64,000 nucleotides of DNA from Chroococcidiopsis thermalis PCC 7203 (GCF_000317125.1 NC_019695.1:248001-312000), one strand, 5' to 3'. Shown: positions 28,934 through 39,035, numbered from the stretch's first letter. Made by a program: numbers and translations. The notes: generated from the sequence alone by a model not told the origin.

Positions 28934-30487
28934 TTAGGACGTGCGGAGAGTCACATCATCCCACTTCACGTAGTCTCCTTTTTTTCCAGTTCCCGTAGTT
29001 CCTAACTCTACGACTGCCCAGTCTCGGGAGATGGGTAAGGTGATTTCTAAATATTCCCAACCATTTTTCTTGGTGGCAGTTTTTGACATCTCTGCATCTC
29101 CGTCGCGATCGTCATAGCCGAGAATTTTGAGCGTCGCCTTGGCATTGCCGTTGACATATGCCCAAGCACCGATCGCCACTTTTTTGCCTAGTGGCAGCTG
29201 ACCGGCAATTCGTCGGACTCGGACTGGCGTACCCGCTGCGGTGCCATCCAATTTGACGTAACCCTTACCTTTGTGCGCTCCACGAGCATCGTTACGCACG
29301 AAAGTTACGTAAGGTAAAGGTCCCATATCGCCGATGTCGCCAGCACCAAAATGTACCCACTCAGTCTCAGGATTGTTGGCAGACTCAAAACCTTTATTGG
29401 CGAGTGGTTGGTTCAGACGCATACTTTTGATTTTCTGATAAGTTGTGGTGGGCTTAAAATTTGGGGCGATCGCCCACTCATCATGACCGTCAAGATCGAA
29501 TAGTATGGCGTTGTCATAACCGAATCTTTTGAGCTGTTGCCCGAAGATCGCAAACCACCGACGACGACAGTTTTCTTTTTCAGCCGCCGAACCAGGACAC
29601 CAGCTTGAAATGACTCCGGCTTCGCTAATGGCAAGCGGTTTTCTGATGCCGCGTGCTTCTAGCGATCGCCAAGGATGCCCGAAACGATTGTCGGCGATTT
29701 GTCCGCCATAGGCATGTAAGCCGATGTAATCGCTCACCTTATCGATGCCGCGATCGAGCATTTCATCTAGGATATGGGATTCAATTCCTGAAATTGGGGG
29801 TGATTCGATCTTAATTCTCGGGTCAATGGCTCTAGCAGCTTTAAAGGCAATCTGAGTCATGTCTACGCACTCTTGAGCTGACATCTTGCCATTGCCATAG
29901 TCTAATTCTGGTTCGTTGTCAATAATATAATAGAAAATTTTACCTTTGTAATGTGCCATGACATTGCGAACGAAATAATTGAAGTTCGCTTGCCATTGCT
30001 CGTAGTTGCTATCTCGATCGACTCCCAATCGAGGAGATACAACTGTATGAATTTTCAGCCCTGCATCGAGATACTTCTGCACGGCGATATCTCTAGCAAA
30101 CCAATCAAAGGATGAGCCTTCCGTCTTACCACCAACACCATCCATCCCCATACGAACTAAGCCTAAGCCTAGATCCTTCGTATGTTTGATCGATCGCGCC
30201 ACATATGCTGGATCGGTGTTATAGCCAGTACCGTTATTAATTCCCAGATATGGACCGCTGGGAGTAGCTCTGACACTAGCGCTGGGCGATCGCGCTGGAG
30301 GTTTATTAGATGTGACAGAGAATAAATTTGGAATGAGATAAATAGAAATTAAACTAAAAATAATCAACCCAGCAATGACACTCAATAAAAGCTTAAATCC
30401 CAAGCGACGACGAGCAGGTTGTTTAAACTTAGTCGAATTTTTTTTAGATCTCTTCAACATTTCAATTAGTGTCGAGCTATTATGCAA
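28934..30487 (-). CDS. Membrane-anchored glycoside hydrolase (clan GH-A-like TIM barrel) with C-terminal beta-sandwich
   Basis: 517 residues: a basic N-terminus, one TM segment about 31-52, a Pro/Ser-rich linker (60-78), a TIM-barrel region about 79-350 and a C-terminal carbohydrate-binding-like region about 365-517. The acid/base candidate is E192 in DNEPELDYG and the nucleophile candidate is E289 in AISEAG, the usual clan A pattern. It is a tandem paralogue of the next gene and lacks its cleavable signal. It may trim or modify the exported polysaccharide in the periplasm. Exact GH family is not assigned. Confidence 0.75.
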   Translation of the reverse strand: MHNSSTLIEMLKRSKKNSTKFKQPARRRLGFKLLLSVIAGLIIFSLISIYLIPNLFSVTSNKPPARSPSASVRATPSGPYLGINNGTGYNTDPAYVARSIKHTKDLGLGLVRMGMDGVGGKTEGSSFDWFARDIAVQKYLDAGLKIHTVVSPRLGVDRDSNYEQWQANFNYFVRNVMAHYKGKIFYYIIDNEPELDYGNGKMSAQECVDMTQIAFKAARAIDPRIKIESPPISGIESHILDEMLDRGIDKVSDYIGLHAYGGQIADNRFGHPWRSLEARGIRKPLAISEAGVISSWCPGSAAEKENCRRRWFAIFGQQLKRFGYDNAILFDLDGHDEWAIAPNFKPTTTYQKIKSMRLNQPLANKGFESANNPETEWVHFGAGDIGDMGPLPYVTFVRNDARGAHKGKGYVKLDGTAAGTPVRVRRIAGQLPLGKKVAIGAWAYVNGNAKATLKILGYDDRDGDAEMSKTATKKNGWEYLEITLPISRDWAVVELGTTGTGKKGDYVKWDDVTLRTS

Positions 30488-30533
30488 TCGATTTGAGAGT
30501 TTTTTGCTGTCACGATAACATCATAAATAATAA

Positions 30534-30572
30534 CTTACCCGTGAAAAGGCGATCGCCTTTTCCACGGGTAAG
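30534..30572. terminator. 39-bp near-perfect palindrome centred on a HIP1 site
   Basis: CTTACCCGTG, then AAAAGGCGATCGCCTTTT, then CCACGGGTAAG: an almost complete palindrome with GGCGATCGCC in the middle. It sits between the two minus-strand hydrolase-like genes. RNA from either strand would fold into one long hairpin. There is no clear poly-U tail, so it may limit read-through or shield the 3' end and need not be a classic terminator. Confidence 0.65.
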
Positions 30573-30608
30573 CTGAGAAATCTAGGTTAAGCTATGGCAC
30601 GTCCGCAC

Positions 30609-32078
30609 TTAGAGTACGCGGACGCTCACGTCATCCCACTTCACAGAGTCGCCTGCTCTGCCAGTTCCCGTCGTTCCCAGTTCGACTACTGCCCAATATC
30701 TGGAGATAGGAACGGTAATTTCTAAATACTCCCAACCGTTTTTCTGAGTTGAAGTCTTCGAGATCTCGGCATCACCATTTCTAAAGTCATACCCCAAAGC
30801 TTTTAGCGTTGCTGAGGCTCCGCCACTGACATAGACCCAAGCACCAATTGCTACCCTCTTGTTTTTTGGCATATCGCCTAAAATTCGCCGGATTCTAATT
30901 GGCGTGCCAGATCCAGCCCGACCGCTCTCTAACTTGACATAGCCTTTACTGCCGTTACGCCCTCCTTGATTGCTATCATTCTGGACGAAGTTGATATGAG
31001 GTGAAGTCCCTTTATAAATCCACTCGTCGTTGTTATCGGCAGGAGTCCACTCATTTTCAACGTTATTCGCTGACTCAAAACCGCCATTCGAGAAAGTCTT
31101 ATTTAGACGTAAATCTTTAATTTGGTAATAAGCTTTCGTGGGGTTAAAGTCTGGCGCAACAGCCCAGCTATCGTGACCGTCGAGATCGAATAGGATGGCG
31201 TGGTCGTAACCAAATCTTTTTAGTTGTAGCCCGAACATGAGGAACCAGCGGCGGCGACAGTCTTCGGTTTCAAATTGGGAACCGTTGCAATACTCGTTAA
31301 TCGATCCCGATTCGCTAATAGCAAGGGGCTTTCTGATGCCGCGTGCTTCCATGACTCTCCAAGGATGACCGAGACGATTCTCGGAAATCTGTCCGCCATA
31401 GGCGTGCAAGCCGATATAGTCGCTGACCTTATCGATGCCGCGATCTAACATCTCATTGAGCAGACCGGATTCAATTCCCATCACGGGTGGCGACTCAATT
31501 TTAATATTAGGATCGATGGATTTGGCTGTTTCGTAGGCAATCCGAGTCATGTCAACGCATTCTTGAGCTGACATTTTACCGTTGCCATAGTCGAGATCGG
31601 GCTCGTTATCGATGATGTAGTAAAAGATTTTGCCTTTGTAGCGCATCATGACGTTACGAGTAAAATAGCGGAAGTTTGCTTTCCATTTCTCGTAGTTACC
31701 GTCTCGATTGACGTGCATCCGTGCTGATAACACGGCGTGAATTTTGAGTCCAGCATTGCGATATTTATCGACAACCATATCTCTGCCCGACCAATGAAAC
31801 CCTGCACCCTCCGTATTACCCCAAACGCTATCCATACCCATACGGACGACTTCTAATCCCAGGTTTTTGGTGTGTTGGATGGAGCGATCGACGTATCCTG
31901 AGTCCATGTTGTAGCCAGTGCCGTTATTCATGCCCAGAAAACTTGTCAAGGCTGCTGCTGGCAACGTGTAGAGGAGAGCTGAAGCAATTAATACTGAAAC
32001 AATTGACTTAGACGATTTAGCTTGTCGTTCTGATAACTTTTTTGGAGCTATGTTTTGTAGTTTCTGGTAGAATTTCAT
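30609..32078 (-). CDS. Secreted glycoside hydrolase (clan GH-A-like), paralogue of the neighbouring gene
   Basis: 489 residues. Residues about 24-46 (IVSVLIASALLYTLPAAALT) look like a signal peptide with an AxA-type cleavage site, unlike the TM anchor in the paralogue. The barrel carries the same pair, E159 (DNEPDLDYG) and E256 (AISESG). The C-terminal region has the same YVKLESG..TPIRIRRI and VKWDDVSVR ends. Strong similarity along the whole length shows a tandem duplication. As the first gene of the pair it probably gives the secreted form, acting on the same glycan as the anchored one. Confidence 0.75.
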   Translation of the reverse strand: MKFYQKLQNIAPKKLSERQAKSSKSIVSVLIASALLYTLPAAALTSFLGMNNGTGYNMDSGYVDRSIQHTKNLGLEVVRMGMDSVWGNTEGAGFHWSGRDMVVDKYRNAGLKIHAVLSARMHVNRDGNYEKWKANFRYFTRNVMMRYKGKIFYYIIDNEPDLDYGNGKMSAQECVDMTRIAYETAKSIDPNIKIESPPVMGIESGLLNEMLDRGIDKVSDYIGLHAYGGQISENRLGHPWRVMEARGIRKPLAISESGSINEYCNGSQFETEDCRRRWFLMFGLQLKRFGYDHAILFDLDGHDSWAVAPDFNPTKAYYQIKDLRLNKTFSNGGFESANNVENEWTPADNNDEWIYKGTSPHINFVQNDSNQGGRNGSKGYVKLESGRAGSGTPIRIRRILGDMPKNKRVAIGAWVYVSGGASATLKALGYDFRNGDAEISKTSTQKNGWEYLEITVPISRYWAVVELGTTGTGRAGDSVKWDDVSVRVL

Positions 32079-32759
32079 TGTTTACCTCTAAATGGAATTA
32101 ATGCAGCACGAGTTGACGATCGCACTTCATCTGCTACTCAATGCGGTTTGAGTAGACGAGAAGTCAATCGTGCAGAAAGCTGCTTTATTGCTGAAGATCG
32201 CGCTGCAATATTGGCAAGCTAGAGGGAAGGGTTAGCTGGCTAAGGAAAGTGAAGCAGCGCTTTATGCAAATAGCTTTTCCAGTAGTTAAAGAAAGAACTA
32301 TTTCAGTATGGTTATGCAATAGAGCAGTGTAGTGAAATGGAAAGAATTTAAGTCATTACACTTGGACTTGGTAATGAAGTTTCTGAAAAAAGCAGAATGC
32401 TTTACAAGAGCTTTACATGACCAATCTACAACTAAAGTAGGCTTACTCAGATGTGGATTCAAGAGGAATTTTACTGATCTACCTACTAGCCGAGATTTCC
32501 CCGATAGCCTTGTTTTATATAACTTTTATCGTAAAAATACTACTAGTGAAAATACTGTTAAATCGAGGGATGCAGAGCATATTATTGAGCAATCTCACTG
32601 GAAATATAGTTATAGCTATCTTGAAATTTTAAAATTGTAAGAATACAATCTTGGAATTTATTAAAATAAAAAAATTTAGGCTCTGCATCCGTACAAAGCA
32701 TAGTAAAATCTTGTAAATTTGCGATCGCTACTAACTTAATCGAGCGATCGCCTAATGTT
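32079..32759. other. Region without a certain gene between the hydrolase pair and glyS
   Basis: The plus strand holds one ORF of 102 codons (32332-32640) with no recognised motif; it is Lys/Ser-rich and may be chance. An 11-bp inverted repeat, GGATGCAGAGC at 32568-32578 and GCTCTGCATCC at 32680-32690, lies across its 3' end. I see no promoter that I can defend. Confidence 0.45.
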
Positions 32760-34916
32760 TTAGTTCTTTACAATTTCGCCAAAATTTGCCAACACGCGAG
32801 CATGATTGCGAAGTAAACCGAGTAGATTCAAGCGATTGCGCCTAATTTCTGGATCGGCATCCATAACTAAAACGCTTTGTTCTCCATCGAAGAAATTGCT
32901 AACAGTAGGAGCAATTTGAATCAAAGCATCTACTAATTGTTGATAGTTCCGCGATTCTCTAGCGGCTTGAGTTTGGGGAACGAGTTGCAATAAAGCATCG
33001 TAGAAAGCTTGCTCGGAAGATTTTTGAAAAAGTTTTGGCTTGACTAAGTTTTCTGGCTGCAACTGCGTGAAATCTAAATCTCCTTGAGCCGCGAGACGGG
33101 TGGAACGGTTGACGGTTTCGTAGATTTTATCTAGAGTGCCGTTATTACGAATAGATTGTAAGAAAAGAGCGCGATCGCGTACATCTAATAAGTCTTGTAA
33201 TGCCCGTAATCTGTATTCAGCATCGCTTTCTCCCAGTACGGCATTGACTAAATCGTAGTCGATACTTCGTTCTTCTTGTAATAGCGTGCGAATTCTTTGA
33301 ATGAAAAATTCCTGTAGAGATGCGTTTAACGTCTCCATACTAGTTTTGGCATAAGTTTTAATAAAATCTCTTGCCGTTTGCTCTAATAATTGGTAAAGAT
33401 TAATTGATAAATTAGCCGCCCATATAATGGAAACGATCGCATTTGCCGCACGGCGCAGAGCAAAAGGATCGGAGGAACCTGTAGGTAGCATTCCTAAGCC
33501 GAAAATGCTGACTATGGTATCGAGGCGATCGGCAACTCCGACAACTTGACCTGCTAAAGTTTCAGGTAGGCGATCGCCTGCATTACGTGGTAGATAATGT
33601 TCAAAGATAGCTGTAGCTACGGTTTCCGATTCACCACTTTCTATAGCATATTTTTGTCCCATTACGCCTTGCAATTCTGGGAACTCAAACACCATTTGGG
33701 TGACTAAATCTGCTTTACACAAGCTAGCAGCGCGTTCGATTTGGTGGCGTTCTTGTTGGCTTACTTGCAACTGTTCGTTAATTTGCTGCGCGATACTAAT
33801 AATGCGTCCAACTTTGTCGCCAACTGAGCCTAAATCTTCTTGAAATGTAACTTTTTCGAGTTGCAGTAAATAGCTTTCTAAAGGTTTTGCCAAATCGGTT
33901 TTGTAGAAAAATTGTCCGTCAGCTAACCTGGCGCGAATCACTCGTTCGTTACCTGCGGCAATAATATCTGATTTAGCAGGATCTCCATTAGAAATAGTAA
34001 TAAAATTCGGTAGTAGAGACGCACGGCTGTGCGCCCCTACTTGAAATATGGGAAAATATCGTTGGTGGCTTACCATTACCGTAGTAATCACTTCTGGAGG
34101 TAAGTTCAAAAATTCTGAGTCGAATTTTCCGACTACAGCAGTAGACCATTCAACTAAATTCGTCACTTCTGCTAATAATTCGGGATAGATCGTAACGCTA
34201 CCATTTAATTGTTGCGCGATCGCATTGACTTGTGCTTCAATTTTTGCTTTGCGCTGTTCGACCTCGACATCGACAAAAGCAGAACGCAAGCAAGAGACGT
34301 AATCAGTGGCTTGGGGAATGGATATTGATTCTGGATGTAAAACGCGGTGTCCCCACGAAATGCGATCGCTTTTAATTATTTCGGAACTATTTTCAATTTG
34401 AATTGGTAAGACTTCTGTATCTAATAAAGCGACCAACCACACAATCGGACGGGAAAACTTTAAATCGCCGTCTCCCCAACGCATAAACCGCTTCCCTTCT
34501 AAGCCGAAAATCCACTCAGGGACGAGTTGAGACAAGATTTCTGCGACAGGACGACCTGGATAAGAGACGCGGACAAACACAAACTCGCCTTTATCCGTAG
34601 GACGAATTTCTAAAGCATCTAATTCTACCCCTTGCTTTTTGGCAAAGCCTTCAGCAGCTTTTGTGGGTTTCCCGTCTCTAAATGCAGCTTGCGCGGGTGG
34701 TCCTTTAATTTCCTCGTCTCGGTCTGGTTGTTGCGATGGTAGACCTTTGATGAGTACGGCGAGGCGGCGGGGAGTACCGTAAACTTCGATTGCTTCTGCC
34801 GTAAGATTATGATTGGTAAGACTTTGGGGAATACGCGATCGCCATTGCGCGATTGCGCTATCGACAAAACTGGCGGGGAGTTCTTCGGTTCCGACTTCTA
34901 ATAGGAAATTAGGCAT
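32760..34916 (-). CDS. glyS: Glycyl-tRNA synthetase beta subunit
   Basis: 718 residues, typical for GlyS, the partner of the alpha subunit GlyQ, which is not in the window. [18 protein letters not shown] at the start and [20 protein letters not shown] in the middle are diagnostic. It works in the cytoplasm to charge tRNA-Gly. Odd point: the segment [12 protein letters not shown] (about residues 293-304) is encoded by a palindromic repeat of the kind found between genes (34013-34040), which makes a short in-frame insertion in a variable loop before LLPNFITIS. The reading frame is intact. Confidence 0.95.
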   Translation of the reverse strand: MPNFLLEVGTEELPASFVDSAIAQWRSRIPQSLTNHNLTAEAIEVYGTPRRLAVLIKGLPSQQPDRDEEIKGPPAQAAFRDGKPTKAAEGFAKKQGVELDALEIRPTDKGEFVFVRVSYPGRPVAEILSQLVPEWIFGLEGKRFMRWGDGDLKFSRPIVWLVALLDTEVLPIQIENSSEIIKSDRISWGHRVLHPESISIPQATDYVSCLRSAFVDVEVEQRKAKIEAQVNAIAQQLNGSVTIYPELLAEVTNLVEWSTAVVGKFDSEFLNLPPEVITTVMVSHQRYFPIFQVGAHSRASLLPNFITISNGDPAKSDIIAAGNERVIRARLADGQFFYKTDLAKPLESYLLQLEKVTFQEDLGSVGDKVGRIISIAQQINEQLQVSQQERHQIERAASLCKADLVTQMVFEFPELQGVMGQKYAIESGESETVATAIFEHYLPRNAGDRLPETLAGQVVGVADRLDTIVSIFGLGMLPTGSSDPFALRRAANAIVSIIWAANLSINLYQLLEQTARDFIKTYAKTSMETLNASLQEFFIQRIRTLLQEERSIDYDLVNAVLGESDAEYRLRALQDLLDVRDRALFLQSIRNNGTLDKIYETVNRSTRLAAQGDLDFTQLQPENLVKPKLFQKSSEQAFYDALLQLVPQTQAARESRNYQQLVDALIQIAPTVSNFFDGEQSVLVMDADPEIRRNRLNLLGLLRNHARVLANFGEIVKN
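34013..34040. repeat. Intergenic-type palindrome inside glyS
   Basis: GTAGAGACGCAC, loop, GTGCGCCCCTAC: 12-bp arms with two mismatches. The same unit occurs between genes at 56371-56400. It is translated in frame as part of GlyS. Confidence 0.8.
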
Positions 34917-35004
34917 AGCACCCTAGATTGAGCGAGGCTTCATAAAAGACCTAGTTTCAACAGTTTACCGTGCCTGCAATCCTATTGGGTATGATGGACG
35001 ATTG

Positions 35005-35032
35005 GTAGGGTGCATTAATTAACGCACCCTAC
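35005..35032. terminator. 28-bp palindrome between chlB and glyS
   Basis: GTAGGGTGC and GCACCCTAC arms around TTAATTAA, with one mismatched pair. Both neighbours are read on the minus strand, so it follows chlB by a few bases and may end its transcript. It also matches a repeat type found at 39011-39035. Confidence 0.65.
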
Positions 35033-35037
35033 TAATC

Positions 35038-36564
35038 TTACGCACCCACAGATTCTTTAGCGGCGTACATCACTTCGACAGTGATTTCGGTAAAATTGCG
35101 ATCGCGGGCAAATTTTTCGGTATTCCGCTTGACTTTTCCGCGCACGAAACCAGGAATTTTATTTAATTCTGCTTGCGCTTCTCTCGTCCAAGCCAAGTCA
35201 GTATCGGCAGATATTCCCTTGGTGATTACTTCCTTGGTGTCGTGTCCGCCAAAGATTTCTAACAGGTGGTCTTCCATGCCCAGAGTAAAGGAATTGTACA
35301 CCAAATCGGCAATTTGATTTGTGCCTTCGTAACCCATAAAAGGCTTGTAACCGATGGGGAAGTTTTGAATGTGGATTGGTGCAGCAATTACGCCACAAGG
35401 GATATCTAACCGCTTACCTACATGGCGTTCCATCTGCGTACCAAATATAGCAGAAGGTTCGACACGGGCGATCGCATCTCCAATTGCACCGTGATCGTCT
35501 GTAATAATCACCTCATCGCAATATTCGCTGACCTGTTCGCGGAACCAGTCAGCATCGTATTTGCAGTAAGTTCCAGCCCAAACAACGTGAATTCCCATTT
35601 CCCGTGCGAGAATTTTAGTTATGGCGGCGGCGTGGGTGTTGTCGCCAAATACGACAGCTTTTTTACCCGTCAAGTTTTGGCAGTCAATCGAACGCGAGAA
35701 CCAAGCAGCTTGAGATACGTAGAGAGTTTGGTTGTTAATATACTCTTCGTAGTCAACATTAGCACCTTGAGCGTTAATAATCTGCTGGATTTTACGTAGG
35801 CAACGAGCAGTCTCGACTACACCCATCGGAGTAATATTGACATAGGGTATGCCAAATTCTTGCTCTAAGTAATTGGCTGTCAACAAGCCGAGTTCTCGAT
35901 ATGGGACAAGATTAAACCACGCACGGGGTAAGTTTTTTAACTCGTGAACGGAAGCACCTTCGGGAATGACAGCATTTACCTCGATTCCCAAGTCAGCCAT
36001 TAACCGCTTCAACTCGGTGCAGTCGTGTTGGTTGTGGAAACCTAGAGTAGACACACCGATGATATTGACTGAAGGCTTTTCGGTTTTAGCTGTAGGTAGT
36101 TCGCCTTTCTTGCGTGCTTTCTCGATGTAGTAGCGGACAATTTGATCTAAAGTGCGATCGGCTGCTTGTAGTTCGTTGACGCGGTAGTGGTTGACATCCG
36201 CCAGTAGTACGTCAGCTTTTGCTTCCAGCGATGCTCTTTCGACGAAGTTTTGTAGGTCTTCTTGTAAAATGCTGGAGGTACAGGTAGGAGTTAATACGAT
36301 CAGGTCTGGGTGTTCTTCCGCATCTTTACGGGTGATATTATCTACTACCTTCTCCTGAGAACCACGGGCAAGGACATGTCTGTCTACAATGCTAGCTGTA
36401 ACTGGGGTAAAATTTCTTTCTCGCTCCAACATCGATCGCATGACGTTGAAGTAGTCATCGCCTAGAGGCGCGTGCATAATTGCGTGGACGTTTTTGAACG
36501 AGCTAGCGACACGCAAGGTTCCTATATGTGCGGGACCAGCATACATCCAGTAAGCCAATTTCAT
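35038..36564 (-). CDS. chlB: Light-independent protochlorophyllide reductase subunit B
   Basis: 508 residues from the ATG at 36564 ([20 protein letters not shown]), the conserved start; the ORF is open 55 codons further upstream but that stretch is not homologous to ChlB. ChlN-ChlB forms the catalytic part of the nitrogenase-like enzyme that reduces protochlorophyllide in the dark; the ATP-dependent ChlL feeds it electrons. [27 protein letters not shown] and the C-terminal [17 protein letters not shown] are typical. ChlL and ChlN are not in this window, so the genes are split in this genome. Confidence 0.96.
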   Translation of the reverse strand: MKLAYWMYAGPAHIGTLRVASSFKNVHAIMHAPLGDDYFNVMRSMLERERNFTPVTASIVDRHVLARGSQEKVVDNITRKDAEEHPDLIVLTPTCTSSILQEDLQNFVERASLEAKADVLLADVNHYRVNELQAADRTLDQIVRYYIEKARKKGELPTAKTEKPSVNIIGVSTLGFHNQHDCTELKRLMADLGIEVNAVIPEGASVHELKNLPRAWFNLVPYRELGLLTANYLEQEFGIPYVNITPMGVVETARCLRKIQQIINAQGANVDYEEYINNQTLYVSQAAWFSRSIDCQNLTGKKAVVFGDNTHAAAITKILAREMGIHVVWAGTYCKYDADWFREQVSEYCDEVIITDDHGAIGDAIARVEPSAIFGTQMERHVGKRLDIPCGVIAAPIHIQNFPIGYKPFMGYEGTNQIADLVYNSFTLGMEDHLLEIFGGHDTKEVITKGISADTDLAWTREAQAELNKIPGFVRGKVKRNTEKFARDRNFTEITVEVMYAAKESVGA

Positions 36565-37338
36565 ATCTACGATACTCCCCTCTGTGAAATGCGAATCGTT
36601 GAATATTAAAGTCCGTTTGTTTGTTGATTGTCGCAAACATTGCGATCGCACTAAACACGGGGCGTTGAATGACTGTACGCGAGGAAGAATGGCTGTAATT
36701 ATGATGGGACAATGAATTGGGATGTTCAAGTGGCAAGCGATCGCTTGATTCCCGCAATGATTCTTGATGTTTAGTTATATTCTGTTGTATTCAAAATGCT
36801 GCCTTGAAAGTCTTTGACTAAGATTGTATTTATATCTTTTGCTTCATTTCGAGGAGTAAAGTAATGGGTGATTTTAACTTATTCACATTCGAGGTTAATA
36901 TTGTTTCTGTAGCTTGGGAATTTACGATACAAACTGTTCGGAAGTTACCCTTAAAACCACACTAGATAACTGCTGGTTCTATGCTTGCTACACTATTAGC
37001 TAATAAAAAACATTTCCCTTTCACCACTATCTTCAAGTTTTTAAAATTTATCTAGAAGAAAATTGGCTGGATTTTTTCTTGAGTTGGACAGGGTTTTTAC
37101 TTTGGGAGCTGAGATATTAGGTTTGCTTTTGATTTTGATAATTGCCGATCGATTGCTGAAATACTCTGCTTCAACTTGCAGTGCCTGGAGTCTGTATATT
37201 TCTGTCAGTTGTTGTTATAAATTCATATAAGAGAGCAGAGCGTTTTTTAGATATGTCCAACTTGTAGGATAAAACCAGTCTGATAAATATTTATATGAAA
37301 TTATTGTTCGATCTCATATCCATTTCTACGCTTAGCGA
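36565..37338. other. Intergenic region upstream of chlB and hicA
   Basis: About 770 bp. It holds the chlB promoter on the minus strand. On the plus strand a 33-codon ORF (36864-36965) follows a good ribosome-binding site, GAGGAG at 36851-36856, with 7 nt between; no homology is recognised. The rest is AT-rich with stops in all frames. Confidence 0.5.
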
Positions 37339-37524
37339 ATGGAAGTTAGAGAAGTAATTAGACTTATCGGGGAAAATGGTTGGTATTTAGCTCGAACTAG
37401 AGGTAGCCATCGTCAATACAAACACCCTACAAAATCTGGCTTAGTTACTGTTCCAGGAAAGCTGAGCGACGATCTTGCACCAGGAACATTAGATAGTATT
37501 TTAAAGCAGGCAGGTTTAAAGTAA
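37339..37524 (+). CDS. hicA: HicA-type toxin (mRNA interferase)
   Basis: 61 residues, the usual HicA length. The double-stranded-RNA-binding-like fold is shown by EVIRLIGENGWYLARTRGSHRQY, with the catalytic histidine in GSHRQY, and by the LAPGTLDSILKQAGL end. Family members cleave mRNA and are neutralised by HicB. The stop overlaps the ATG of the next gene by one base (TAATG), so the two are translationally coupled. Confidence 0.92.
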   Translation: MEVREVIRLIGENGWYLARTRGSHRQYKHPTKSGLVTVPGKLSDDLAPGTLDSILKQAGLK

Positions 37525-37736
37525 TGCGGTATCTAATTATTATTGAGGAAACAACAACTGGTTATTCAGCATATTCACCCGATTTACCTGGGTGTGTCTC
37601 CACTGGTGAAACTCGTGAAGAGTTGGAGCAAAATATGCGCGAAGCAATAGAGTTTCATTTAGAGGGACTTAAGTTAGAAGGTTACAAAATTCCTCAGCCG
37701 TCTACGTCATCTGTTTATATTGAAGTAGCAGCTTGA
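37524..37736 (+). CDS. hicB: HicB-type antitoxin
   Basis: 70 residues. The partial RNase-H-like HicB fold is shown by YSAYSPDLPGCVSTGETREE and MREAIEFHLEGL. It binds HicA and often represses the operon, but here no C-terminal DNA-binding domain (ribbon-helix-helix or HTH) follows; the protein ends after IEVAA. This is the short HicB form common in cyanobacteria. With hicA it forms a complete type II module. Confidence 0.92.
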   Translation: MRYLIIIEETTTGYSAYSPDLPGCVSTGETREELEQNMREAIEFHLEGLKLEGYKIPQPSTSSVYIEVAA

Positions 37737-38181
37737 TTAAATTTATCTTGCTACGGCTGAGTCATCACCATCAGACGAAAGACTTATTATCGAGTCGAAC
37801 CTGTAGCGATCGCTCACAGCTAATGTATAAATCTTTACATCTAGGCGATCGCATCCAGGGAAATAAAGGGAGATTCTGATTCGAGTTTTTAGATTCAAAA
37901 GTTCGGGCAAATTTTAACTAAAAAACTTGAAGATTTTCTTATAAGCTTTCTCTTAAAAGCATTCTATAAGAAATTCCAATCGATTGCTTGGCTAGAACGC
38001 TCAAATCCTAGCAAAATAGTCATATATGTACTGCAAATCGCGACATTTTAAGCGCGGGAAATTTTTATTTTTAAATGAAATAATGACTGATAAATCAAGC
38101 TAATCAGTTAGCTATATGCAAACAATAATTCATTTTGTAAGATGCTCGTTCAGAGTGAAAATTCTGACAAAATCTTGAATT
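37737..38181. other. Gene-free region after hicB
   Basis: About 445 bp, AT-rich, no ORF of note. It contains two HIP1-like sites and the promoter region of the lipoprotein gene. Confidence 0.5.
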
Positions 38182-39003
38182 ATGAAGAAAATTTGCCCAA
38201 ATTTAGGTTTAACTCTGGCTACTTCGCTGTTTTTAGCATCCTGTGGAGGAGTACAAGAGCAAGCTTCACAACTTAAAGACAAAGCGAATCAAGCTCAAAA
38301 TGTGGCTCAACAAGCCCAAGATGTTGCTAGCAAAACAACCAGTGCGATTGGTAATTTGGGAAATCTCAAAGCAACGATTCGTCCCTTGACTGATGGCACA
38401 ACCCAAACTTTATCTGCTGTGAAAGCTGGTAACTTTTCAGCCGCACAAACTGAATTTACCAAGCTACAAGATAGCTGGAAAGGATTAGAAGGTACTCTCA
38501 AGACTGTATCCCCCAATGCTACCAAAACCATTGGCGAGAAAATTACAACTATTGCGACAGACTTGAAATCGGGTTCGCCAAATGTAGCAAAACTCACTAC
38601 GGAATTACAGGGACTTTCAACCGCATTTAGCAGTCTTACAAGTGGTACTCCTGGGGTAGCTGCTAACACCAGTTCCCCTACTGAGACGGGAACGGCTAAT
38701 AGCAATGCTGGTAGTGCTACAGCTATTCAAAGTAACTTGGTAGCAATGAAAGACGAACTAGCTAAGGCAAGCACTGCTGTAGAATCAAAAGATTTTGCTA
38801 CTGCAAAAACTGCTTTTGGTGCTGCTCGCCAAACCTGGTATAAGTTTGGTGGTAGCGTCAAACAAAAATCTCCCGACACCTACCAAAGGCTAGAAGCAGG
38901 GGTGCAAGATGTGAATTCTGGACTGAGCAAAGCACAGCCTCCACGAGATACTGTTTTGACTAGCTTGAAGACGCTTTCTACCGATTTAGACGGCGTGAAA
39001 TAA
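38182..39003 (+). CDS. Putative lipoprotein with two related helical repeats
   Basis: 273 residues. The signal peptide ends in a lipobox, LASCGG, with C21 as the lipidated cysteine. A helical Gln/Ala-rich part (27-55) is followed by two similar units of about 54 residues, near 74-127 and 194-247: KAGNFSAAQTEFTKLQDSWK matches ESKDFATAKTAFGAARQTWY. The linker (150-180) is Ser/Thr/Gly-rich. The fold is probably helical, like other envelope helical-repeat lipoproteins. No function is known to me. Confidence 0.8.
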   Translation: MKKICPNLGLTLATSLFLASCGGVQEQASQLKDKANQAQNVAQQAQDVASKTTSAIGNLGNLKATIRPLTDGTTQTLSAVKAGNFSAAQTEFTKLQDSWKGLEGTLKTVSPNATKTIGEKITTIATDLKSGSPNVAKLTTELQGLSTAFSSLTSGTPGVAANTSSPTETGTANSNAGSATAIQSNLVAMKDELAKASTAVESKDFATAKTAFGAARQTWYKFGGSVKQKSPDTYQRLEAGVQDVNSGLSKAQPPRDTVLTSLKTLSTDLDGVK

Positions 39004-39010
39004 TCATTTA

Positions 39011-39035
39011 GTAAGGTGGGCGTTGCTCACCCTAC
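39011..39035. terminator. Hairpin after the lipoprotein gene
   Basis: GTAAGGTGGGC, loop GTT, GCTCACCCTAC: an 11-bp stem with one mismatch and one wobble, 8 nt after the stop. It probably ends the lipoprotein transcript. It belongs to the GTAGGGTG repeat type also seen at 35005. Confidence 0.65.

Noticed and set aside
32332-32640. 102-codon plus-strand ORF before glyS
   Set aside because: No recognised domain, poor start context, unusual composition; kept only as a note in the intergenic entry.
36565-36729. 55-residue N-terminal extension of chlB
   Set aside because: ChlB proteins begin at [15 protein letters not shown]; the extension is upstream DNA that happens to be open.
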